In this document: piece after piece, positions 54,389 to 60,456 of the stretch
Layout of the letters: each line of letters starts with the position of its first letter
How positions within the stretch are numbered: the stretch's first letter is position 1
Translations under genes and position numbers: made by a program
The notes under the pieces: generated by a model
What the model was told of the DNA's origin: nothing
The model's input: only the letters and a program-made list of their open reading frames with translations
Databases searched by the model: none
Source of the DNA: Kitasatospora albolonga
GTDB lineage: Bacteria > Actinomycetota > Actinomycetes > Streptomycetales > Streptomycetaceae
Length of the DNA stretch: 64,000 nt
Direction: 5' to 3'
Assembly (NCBI GenBank): GCA_002082585.1
Contig: CP020563.1
Span: forward strand, 1,792,001-1,856,000

Positions 54389-54886
54389 TCACCGCTCCTC
54401 GCATCCGCCTGGAGCATCCCCCGCGCTCATCGTCGTGTTGGCGCTGGCTTCGGCGTCCGAGTCGAAGTTACGGATAAGCACAACGCTTCGTTCGGGGAGG
54501 CGTCCAAGAGCGAACTTGCACAACACTGCGAGGTCCCCCTCCGTCACATGCGCCTCGAACTGAGCCTCTTTGGCGGAGGAAATGCCCTTCTCTTCCCAGT
54601 ACTCGACGGCATCAGCGGCATCAGCGTCGGGGCCCAGCTCAGTGAGCGCGTCGCCCAGCTCGTCAGCCGAGGCATCGTGATACTCGCTGTAGCTGACGTA
54701 CGTAAGCCCAGGGAAGGTACGGCTCGTGACCCAGGCGGGCAGGTCGGCATTTCCTTCGATCTTCTCAACGGACTTCATTTCGGCGGCAGGCACCACCGGT
54801 TCCTTCGCTGGCTCGGTGGCTTCCGAGCACGCGCCCAGTAGACCAACCAGGCCAGTTGCTAGCACTGCTACAAGCACCCGTCTCAT
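54389..54886 (-). CDS. Putative lipoprotein, 165 aa
   Basis: The N-terminus MRRVLVAVLATGLVGLLGACS is a lipoprotein signal with the lipobox LLGAC. The mature part is acidic, with 'PAWVTSRTFPGLTYVSYSEY' and a helical segment; it contains one more Cys pair at the end. No homologous domain is recognised. It has lower GC content than the backbone. As a surface lipoprotein on an integrative element it may act in entry exclusion or in immunity to the element's own product, which is speculation. Confidence 0.65.
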   Translation of the reverse strand: MRRVLVAVLATGLVGLLGACSEATEPAKEPVVPAAEMKSVEKIEGNADLPAWVTSRTFPGLTYVSYSEYHDASADELGDALTELGPDADAADAVEYWEEKGISSAKEAQFEAHVTEGDLAVLCKFALGRLPERSVVLIRNFDSDAEASANTTMSAGDAPGGCEER

Positions 54887-54981
54887 GCCAACCCCCACTG
54901 TGCAGTTAGTTCGAGGATCGTATCGAAGCCGGGCGATCGACGAGGTGCTGCGGAGACTCCCCTCAACCCACCACTCACCCC

Positions 54982-55133
54982 GGCTCCCATCCCGTCCACC
55001 TTCGCCCCACACACCGTGGAGCGGTCGTAGTTCAGGGCGTCAAAGCGGAGCGCGCCACTGTACGAACGACCTTGACGCCCTGGGCCGCGACTGCTCGGCT
55101 CTGCCTGGGTCGAAGGTGGTCGGGATGGGAACC
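54982..55133. repeat. Long inverted repeat with 62-bp arms
   Basis: The arms 54982-55043 and 55072-55133 are inverted copies, 48 of 62 positions matching, around a 28-base centre. Identity is complete in the inner ten bases (TTGACGCCCT) and near-complete in the outer 22 (GAAGGTGGWCGGGATGGGAR). It lies in the 512-bp gap between the lipoprotein and XRE genes; the rest of the gap (55134-55398) is GC-rich with short repeats and no gene. Possible roles are a transfer origin, a replication origin or a regulator-binding site. Confidence 0.75.
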
Positions 55134-55398
55134 CCTCGACGCTCGCCCCGCTCCGGCCGGCACTCGCGAACGGCGCCCCGTCCCATCCCGGAGTCTGAGC
55201 GCCCCCGCCGGAGGCATCCTCGTGAAGCCGCGGGCTTGGTTCTCGTCTCATGCCCCACGGGCCTACACAACGGGCGCGCGTCGGCGGCGGCAGCGCCGAG
55301 CGGGCCGAAGGCAGGAGCGCGGGCGCAGCCAGAGCCGGGAAGCACGCCCGGCGGAGCGCAGCCGGGTGCCTTGATGAGGTAGAGAAACCTGTAACAGC

Positions 55399-56640
55399 TC
55401 AGGGTCGTGCGTCTGCTCGGTCGGCAAGCTCCTTCAGTTCCGGGGGCGCTGTGCGCCCGGCGAGAAGGAGGAGTTCCCGGATTGTGTCCCTGGCGGCGAC
55501 ATGAGTGTGGACCAAGTCGGGAGACAGTTCCTCAGCGGCCAGCAACGATCCCAGGGCTTCACCGACTTGGCGTCGCTGTGCATAGGCTCGACCGAGGTCC
55601 ATGTTGAGTCGGGCTCGGCGCTCCAAGGAGAGAGCGGATGTATCCAGCTCAGTACCGACCTCGATGGCTTCGCCGGCGTCTCCCAGCTCGACTGCGATGG
55701 AGACGGTTTGAATCTCCACGTTGGTCGGGCCGAACTCCAAGTTGAAATCGTTTCGGTCCTCCCCAAGCCTTCCTGCGACCTCGCGCGCTCTCTCCATCTC
55801 CTCTCGCGCCCGGGGCCGGTCGCCCGCTCGCGCATGGATGAGGGCCAGCGCCAAGTGCAGCGCACCCATGACTGACAGTGCTTCGGGAGCGACTGCAGTT
55901 TGTGTGTAGTGCCGTTCCAGAGCGTTCAGAGCCGTGGTCGCGGAGTGTTCAGCCTGGTCGAGGTGCTTGAGACGCACGAACGCCTGGGACAGACGAAAGA
56001 CGCTGGCGAAGACATCCAGCGTGTTGCCTGATTGCTCCGCCGCGCGAATGGCACGATCTGCCGCCACCCACGCAGCGTCCGCCTCACCCTGCCGAACGAA
56101 GGCCGAGGAGAGAGCTTGGTAGGTGCGGCTGAGCAGACCCCAGGCCGTTCCTCGCTCACTCGGCGGAGCCGTTCGCGCCGCGCGCTCGATCCGGGGCACC
56201 AGTGGGCCCAACAAGGCGCTGAGCTCAGCGAACTCGTTGGCGTGGGTCAACTCCCATACTCGGTCTACCGCACGTTGGATTTCCTCCAGGCTGGCGGGGC
56301 TGGGTTCGGCTGCGTCGAGAAGGACCTCCGGGACGGCGTGCCCCGAGATGACCAATCGGGCCTGGTCGAGATCGTTGGAAAGTTCGACGGCTGGGCCTTC
56401 GGCTGGCCCCTGCGCCGGTGCGTCGGCACGCAGCTCTTGGACCGAGACACCAAGTCCGTCTGCCAGCAGGCGTAGTACGTCCAGGCGGTTGACGGGCTGA
56501 ATGCCCCGCTCAACCTGAGAGAGCCAGCTCGCGGTGCGTCCGATCTCAGCCGCCAACTGCTTCTGCGTCAAACCGCGCGCCTCGCGAAGGCCGGCGACCC
56601 GGGCACCGAAAGCGCGGCGTTCCTCTGATGTCACTTCCAC
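55399..56640 (-). CDS. XRE-type HTH regulator with TPR domain
   Basis: A 413-aa protein. The helix-turn-helix 'LTQKQLAAEIGRTASWLSQV' lies at residues 24-43. The rest is helical with TPR-like repeats ('AALHLALALIHARAGDRPRA'-type segments), a layout seen in actinobacterial regulators that sense peptides or other ligands. It overlaps the monooxygenase gene by ten bases and is divergent from the radical SAM operon, whose promoter region carries ACTCGCAG repeats that may be its binding site. Confidence 0.85.
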   Translation of the reverse strand: MEVTSEERRAFGARVAGLREARGLTQKQLAAEIGRTASWLSQVERGIQPVNRLDVLRLLADGLGVSVQELRADAPAQGPAEGPAVELSNDLDQARLVISGHAVPEVLLDAAEPSPASLEEIQRAVDRVWELTHANEFAELSALLGPLVPRIERAARTAPPSERGTAWGLLSRTYQALSSAFVRQGEADAAWVAADRAIRAAEQSGNTLDVFASVFRLSQAFVRLKHLDQAEHSATTALNALERHYTQTAVAPEALSVMGALHLALALIHARAGDRPRAREEMERAREVAGRLGEDRNDFNLEFGPTNVEIQTVSIAVELGDAGEAIEVGTELDTSALSLERRARLNMDLGRAYAQRRQVGEALGSLLAAEELSPDLVHTHVAARDTIRELLLLAGRTAPPELKELADRADARP

Positions 56641-56948
56641 ACCCCGGCAACGCCCTGGCTCTGTACGAAGGTGACCTCGAAGTCGGTCACATACTTCTCC
56701 CGCTCCGCCAGGAAAAGACGGGTGTGCGCCTGCTGCTCGTGCTGATCGAACGCCGCACGGTCGGCGTACAGCTCGTAGAAGATCCGGGAGTTGGGCTCAT
56801 CCGCCACGGTGTGGACGACGTACGAGAGAGTGCCGGGCTCGTGGGCCCGGATGCCCTGCAGCGTCTCCTCCACCAGAGAGTCGAAGGCTTCCGCCGCCTC
56901 CGCGTCGCGCAGGTTGAACCGGACGATCAGGCCGAATCCGCTGGTCAT
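56631..56948 (-). CDS. Antibiotic biosynthesis monooxygenase-like protein
   Basis: A 105-aa ABM-fold protein ('FGLIVRFNLRDAEAAEAFDS' and 'RIFYELYADRAAFDQHEQQA', ending in 'HTRLFLAEREKY'). This fold serves small quinol monooxygenases and related enzymes that oxidise aromatic compounds or degrade haem. It is transcribed with the XRE regulator in the same direction and its start lies 152 bases from the divergent radical SAM operon. Its link with that operon is unknown. Confidence 0.85.
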   Translation of the reverse strand: MTSGFGLIVRFNLRDAEAAEAFDSLVEETLQGIRAHEPGTLSYVVHTVADEPNSRIFYELYADRAAFDQHEQQAHTRLFLAEREKYVTDFEVTFVQSQGVAGVWK

Positions 56949-57001
56949 GTGGTCCTCCTCAGGTTGTCGCCCCAGAGTCGCAGAGATGCAGCAACACTAC
57001 T

Positions 57002-57044
57002 ACTCGCAGCATTCCTTGACTCGCAGTTTTTCTGCGCCTACCTT
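57002..57044 (+). promoter_or_regulatory. Promoter and direct repeats ahead of the radical SAM operon
   Basis: TTGACT (57016-57021), a 17-base spacer and TACCTT (57039-57044) form a good housekeeping-type promoter 57 bases before the first gene. ACTCGCAG occurs at 57002-57009 and again at 57019-57026, overlapping the -35 box, with related GTCGCAG and CTGCG nearby. The adjacent XRE regulator is the natural candidate to bind there. Confidence 0.6.
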
Positions 57045-57100
57045 CATGGAGAAGTTGCGGTCCAGCGAACGTCGCTGGACCTGACTCAAGGAGTTCCGCC

Positions 57101-57388
57101 ATGCCGTTCTTAAAGATCGACACTTCGTCCGCTGTCGTGTTCGTGGCGACGCCTCCGACGCCGAAGCTCGTGAGCAAGCAGATCGGTGAGATCGCGGTGG
57201 ACCGGGAGCCCGGTGCCCGACTCTCGTCGGTGGGCCTGCTGCCCACCAACCAGGGGGTGAGCAGCCTCCAGCAGGTCACCGTGCCGAGCACGGGCGTCCC
57301 GACGAGCCTGTGCCACCCGCTGCACGACTGCCCCCGGTGCGTGAACCAGAGGCAGAGCACCGTCGGGTCCTTGCGGGCGGTGTCGTGA
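57101..57388 (+). CDS. ICE-associated small protein with altered C-terminus
   Basis: A 95-aa protein. Its first 60 residues (MPFLKIDTSSAVVFVATPPT, then PKLVSKQIGEIAVDREPGAR) match a small conserved protein found on many Streptomyces integrative elements, which normally continues for another 40-60 residues with a beta-rich domain. Here the sequence changes after 'VTVPSTGVPTSLC' into a Cys-rich tail (LHDCPRCVNQRQST), so the gene appears truncated and joined to other DNA. AAGGAG lies six to seven bases before the ATG. Its stop overlaps the next gene by one base. Confidence 0.65.
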   Translation: MPFLKIDTSSAVVFVATPPTPKLVSKQIGEIAVDREPGARLSSVGLLPTNQGVSSLQQVTVPSTGVPTSLCHPLHDCPRCVNQRQSTVGSLRAVS

Positions 57389-57717
57389 TGCGGTGCGTGC
57401 ACTGGCGCCGGGTGCCCCTCGAACTGGCAGGGGAGACGCGGGAGAAAACGGCCGCTCCGTACGTCGACGGGGCGGTGCGGTGTCGGCTGTCCGCTCACAA
57501 CGACAGTGAGCACTTTGGTCTCCTCGCCGACGCCGACGCGTACGGGACCGCACTGTGGCTCCGCTGGCACGGACCGGACCAGGTGGCGCTCGTCGTACTG
57601 CCGGACTGCCCGGTGGTCGCCCCGGGACATGACGGTGACGGCTGCCGTCTGTTCGCGGACCACACCGCGCAGCACACCTGGGAAAGCGCCCTGGAGGAGG
57701 TCCCGTGCGCCGGCTGA
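57388..57717 (+). CDS. Hypothetical protein of the element, 109 aa
   Basis: No family known to me. The sequence is acidic and contains paired Cys/His residues in 'VRCRLSAHNDSEHFGLLADA', 'VLPDCPVVAPGHDGDGCRLF' and 'DHTAQHTWES', which could form a zinc site. It overlaps the genes before and after it, so it is translated as part of one unit that leads to the radical SAM enzyme. A start at ATG 57388 is preferred. Confidence 0.6.
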   Translation: MRCVHWRRVPLELAGETREKTAAPYVDGAVRCRLSAHNDSEHFGLLADADAYGTALWLRWHGPDQVALVVLPDCPVVAPGHDGDGCRLFADHTAQHTWESALEEVPCAG

Positions 57718-57917
57718 TCGCGAGCCCGTACAAGGCCCGGCGTCCTCGCTCGCCTCGCAACGAGCAGTGTGGGGACTGCGGTGGGAGTGGCACCGACTCG
57801 TCCAGCAGAACCTGTAACGGACTGGGCGAGATTCACTGCCTCGTCGGCCGCCAGGAGTTCCGTCCGCTGTCCCGCTCCGTGATCCGAAAAGAGTGTCACC
57901 GATGGCCCACGCGCTGA
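57705..57917 (+). CDS. Small protein with DnaJ-type zinc-finger half, 70 aa
   Basis: The motif 'CGDCGGSGTDSSSRTCNGLGE' contains C-x2-C-G-G-S-G, as in the DnaJ zinc finger, but the second C-x2-C is reduced to one Cys, so the site may be incomplete or shared with a partner. The GTG has GGAGGAGG three bases upstream and overlaps the previous gene by 13 bases and the radical SAM gene by 16. It may assist folding or substrate handing in the peptide pathway; this is a guess. Confidence 0.55.
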   Translation: MRRLIASPYKARRPRSPRNEQCGDCGGSGTDSSSRTCNGLGEIHCLVGRQEFRPLSRSVIRKECHRWPTR

Positions 57918-59026
57918 TCGCCTCCCCATTCCTCGACGGACACCTTCTCTTGAAGCCCGGAGCAAGGGCCGGTGCCCGCATCTCCGCCGACCACTTCGAT
58001 GGCCTGCGCCAGGCTGCCGTCGACGGCGAAGCGCTTCCCGCCTGGGCGGTGCAGACCGCCGCCGATATGTGGGGCCTGGATCTGGGCGGCCGGACCGCGC
58101 GGAGCTCCGTGCTGGTGCGCGAGCCGTCCCCGTACGGCTACTGCCGGGCCTCATGGGAGATCAACCTCGGCTGCAACTTCGGCTGCAAGCACTGCTACCT
58201 CGGCGAGCGGCCCTTCTCCGGCCTCGGCTGGGAGGACAAGGTGCGGCTGCTGGACATCATGCGCGAGGCCGGCGTCCTCTGGCTCCAGATCACCGGCGGC
58301 GAGCCCACCATGGACCCCCACTTCCAGGGCGCCTACCGGTACGCCTGGCAGGCCGGGATGATGCTCACCATCTCCACCAACGGCTCGCTGCTCTGGCGGC
58401 CTGACCTCCTCAAGCTCTTCCGCGACTGCCCGCCCTACCGGCTGGTCGTCAGCATGTACGGGGCGAGCGAGGAGTCCTTCGACGCGCTCACCCAGCGCCG
58501 CGGGGCCTGGAAGGCGTTCCGCCGCGGCATGGACGCAGCACGCGAGGCGCGGTTACCACTGCGGATCAACGTCGTGGTGACCGAGGACAACGCCTCCGAG
58601 GCCGACGAGATGGCCGCCCTCGCCGACGAGTGGAACGTCGAGAACCACGCGTACACCAACATGACTCCTACGATCTACGGCGGCGGCGAGCCGCTCCTCG
58701 CCCAGTCCGCCGACCATCTGCGGCAGCGCAAGCCGTTCACCGGCTGCAACGCGGGACACACCTTCTTCCACGCCGACCCGCACGCCAGGGTCTCGATCTG
58801 CAAGGTCGGCCGCGACGACCAGATCGACCTGATGACCGAAGGCGTCGACGGGCTCACCCGGCTCGGGGCCATCGCCGACCGCCTCATGCTTCGCACCGGA
58901 GGGTGCGAGGGCTGCGCCCTGTCCGGCACCTGCCGGGTCTGCCGCCCTCTGGCCAAGCACTACCAGGAGGCGAAGGCGCCACTGCACAGCTACTGCCAGC
59001 ACGGAGACAAGGAGAACCCCTCATGA
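57902..59026 (+). CDS. Radical SAM/SPASM peptide-modifying enzyme
   Basis: A 374-aa enzyme. Cys91, Cys95 and Cys98 in 'CNFGCKHCYLG' bind the catalytic iron-sulphur cluster, and 'LQITGGEPTMDP' is the SAM-binding GGE motif. The C-terminal part has seven or more Cys residues ('GCNAGHTFFHADPHARVSIC', 'GGCEGCALSGTCRVC', 'SYCQHG') in the SPASM pattern that binds auxiliary clusters. SPASM enzymes usually modify a ribosomally made peptide, by carbon-carbon, thioether or similar bonds. The peptide gene overlaps its stop by four bases. The ATG at 57902 has AAAAGAG eight bases upstream; a GTG three codons earlier is the alternative. The element has no second modifying enzyme. Confidence 0.9.
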   Translation: MAHALIASPFLDGHLLLKPGARAGARISADHFDGLRQAAVDGEALPAWAVQTAADMWGLDLGGRTARSSVLVREPSPYGYCRASWEINLGCNFGCKHCYLGERPFSGLGWEDKVRLLDIMREAGVLWLQITGGEPTMDPHFQGAYRYAWQAGMMLTISTNGSLLWRPDLLKLFRDCPPYRLVVSMYGASEESFDALTQRRGAWKAFRRGMDAAREARLPLRINVVVTEDNASEADEMAALADEWNVENHAYTNMTPTIYGGGEPLLAQSADHLRQRKPFTGCNAGHTFFHADPHARVSICKVGRDDQIDLMTEGVDGLTRLGAIADRLMLRTGGCEGCALSGTCRVCRPLAKHYQEAKAPLHSYCQHGDKENPS

Positions 59027-59187
59027 CCCCGCCCGTACCGGTGACCATCCTCCCCGGCCCGCCGACCTCGGCCCGCCGCGCGGCCCCGCCCGTCGCGACC
59101 GCGTCGATCACCGCCGTCCAGGACCTCGACGTGATCGTGGAGAGCGCGGAGTGCTCCTGCGACGCCGGGGACGACAACCCCCACTGA
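59023..59187 (+). CDS. Putative RiPP precursor peptide, 54 aa
   Basis: A 54-residue peptide translated from an ATG that overlaps the radical SAM stop (ATGA), so it is made with the enzyme. The first half is Pro/Ala-rich with a twin Arg (MTPPVPVTILPGPPTSARRA). The second has the helix-like 'ITAVQDLDVIVESAE', then the tail CSCDAGDDNPH, with Cys44 and Cys46 followed by Asp and Asn residues that could take part in cross-links. The lead and tail split, its length and position fit a RiPP precursor. I cannot match the tail to a named class. No protease or transporter is adjacent. Confidence 0.7.
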   Translation: MTPPVPVTILPGPPTSARRAAPPVATASITAVQDLDVIVESAECSCDAGDDNPH

Positions 59188-59276
59188 CCGACACGATCCG
59201 GTCAACTCCGTTCAGGCCCCGGCGTGCTCGCGTCGGGGACCTGAGCCCTGCCCGGCCCACCGCTAGGGTGCCGCTC

Positions 59277-60143
59277 ATGTTCTTCCGCTGGGACTGGCTC
59301 CGGGCCCGACTGACCGCGCCGATCGTGCCGACCCTCGGCCCCGTCCACCCCGACGCCCTGAGCATCGACCTCTTCGAGGACGTCCTGCGAGCGGCCGACA
59401 CCGGTGGCTTCCTCCCCTACGACAAGGACCGGCGCTGGGGCGGCGAGAAGGACGAGCAGGTCCTCCGTGAGGATGTGGTGCACCAGCCCCAGTACACCCT
59501 CGTCCCCACCCTGAACCTGCGCGGACGCGGCACCGTCAAGGTCTTCGCCTACGGAGCCCCTGACAGCGTCGTGGCGGAGGCCGCCGAGCTGGCCGCGAAG
59601 CTCGCGGCCGTACACGACGTGGCGGGCGCCCGGGTCGTACGTCCGCTTGGTCCCGGGACCGACGCCCCGCGCGGCACCCGCATCCAACTGAAGGACTTCA
59701 CCGTCGGCCTCTGCCCTGCCCCCGGCGGTCCGGTCCGCCCTGTCACCGACTGGCCGACCGACGTGCGGAAGACCTTCGCCCCGTTCGCCGAGGCCATGGC
59801 GGCCGACGGCCTGGCGTTCCTCCACACCCGGATGCAGACCGGCCGATGCGGCCCGGTCCTCGCCGCCGCCGTCGAGGGGCGGATCGTGGGCGCGATCGGC
59901 CCCATGGAAGTACGCCCCGACGCGATCGCACGGCCCCAGCTCATGCCCCAGTACTTCGCCGTCCTGCCCGAGAGCCGAGGCCACGGCACGGGCCGCCTCC
60001 TCTGGCGGGCCGCCATGCACTGGGGCCAACGTCACGGCGCCGCCTACCAACTCCTCCAGACCGAGGTCGGCGGCCCCTCCGACAAGCTGTGCCAGTCCGA
60101 AGGGCTGGTCTCCCTCGGTTTCCGCCACACGACCCACGTGTAG
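59277..60143 (+). CDS. GNAT-domain protein with novel N-terminal half
   Basis: A 288-aa protein. The C-terminal 110 residues are a GNAT acetyltransferase, with 'VLPESRGHGTGRLLWRAAMH' as the acetyl-CoA loop and 'LLQTEVGGPSDKLCQSEGLV' before the final 'LGFRH' strand. The first 170 residues form no domain I know. AGGGTG lies seven to eight bases before the ATG, 90 bases after the peptide gene in the same direction. It may acetylate the peptide, for maturation or for self-protection, but this is inference from position. Confidence 0.7.
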   Translation: MFFRWDWLRARLTAPIVPTLGPVHPDALSIDLFEDVLRAADTGGFLPYDKDRRWGGEKDEQVLREDVVHQPQYTLVPTLNLRGRGTVKVFAYGAPDSVVAEAAELAAKLAAVHDVAGARVVRPLGPGTDAPRGTRIQLKDFTVGLCPAPGGPVRPVTDWPTDVRKTFAPFAEAMAADGLAFLHTRMQTGRCGPVLAAAVEGRIVGAIGPMEVRPDAIARPQLMPQYFAVLPESRGHGTGRLLWRAAMHWGQRHGAAYQLLQTEVGGPSDKLCQSEGLVSLGFRHTTHV

Positions 60144-60300
60144 CCGCGGACAAAGTTGCTGCACTTCGCCGCTGGTCGCTCAAATGCCCACCCCGCACCA
60201 CGCTCGATCACCACGTGCGCTGTGCCCGACGGCAACACGCGTCCATCACTCTCGGCCCCGGCGCCCGTCCGGGCCTCACGGCCCGGAGCTGATCATGGCT
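60144..60300. other. Right end of the element, no gene
   Basis: GC-rich sequence with small inverted repeats (CCGTCCGGGC-CTCA-CGGCCCGG type) between the GNAT gene and the glnA2 terminator. It would carry the element's own right end, but no integrase gene or obvious tRNA is present. Confidence 0.5.
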
Positions 60301-60339
60301 GCGGGCGGGTCGCCCGGTTGAACCGGGGGACCCGCCCGC
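60301..60339 (-). terminator. Terminator of glnA2
   Basis: An 11-bp outer stem, GCGGGCGGGTC with GACCCGCCCGC, and an inner CCCGGTT/AACCGGG stem form a strong hairpin 30 bases after the glnA2 stop. It differs from the copy at 53775 and was probably supplied by the element. Confidence 0.85.
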
Positions 60340-60359
60340 TCTGCGTTCTCCGAGTCGGT

Positions 60360-60456
60360 GAACCGCTGCTACAGCACCGGCAGCAGGTTCTTCAGCTCGA
60401 ACGCCGTGACCTCGCTGCGGTACTCCTCCCACTCCTGCTTCTTGTTGCGCAGGAAG
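60360..60456 (-). mobile_element. Right attachment site within the glnA2 3' end
   Basis: The 97-bp sequence that is repeated at 53835-53931, with one mismatch (C versus G at 53883/60408). Here it is continuous with the body of glnA2, so the gene keeps its full reading frame. Confidence 0.88.

Larger units (their letters stand above)
53835..60456. mobile_element. Integrative element at the glnA2 3' end, apparently reduced
   Basis: Between the two glnA2 3'-end copies lie 6.4 kb of genes foreign to the backbone: a Cys/His mini-protein, a lipoprotein, a long inverted repeat, an XRE/TPR regulator, a monooxygenase, small genes of a type seen in actinomycete integrative and conjugative elements, a radical SAM enzyme, a peptide and a GNAT enzyme. 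The element supplies a replacement 3' end and terminator for glnA2, leaving the gene intact. No integrase, excisionase, replication protein or FtsK-type transfer ATPase is present in it. Confidence 0.8.
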
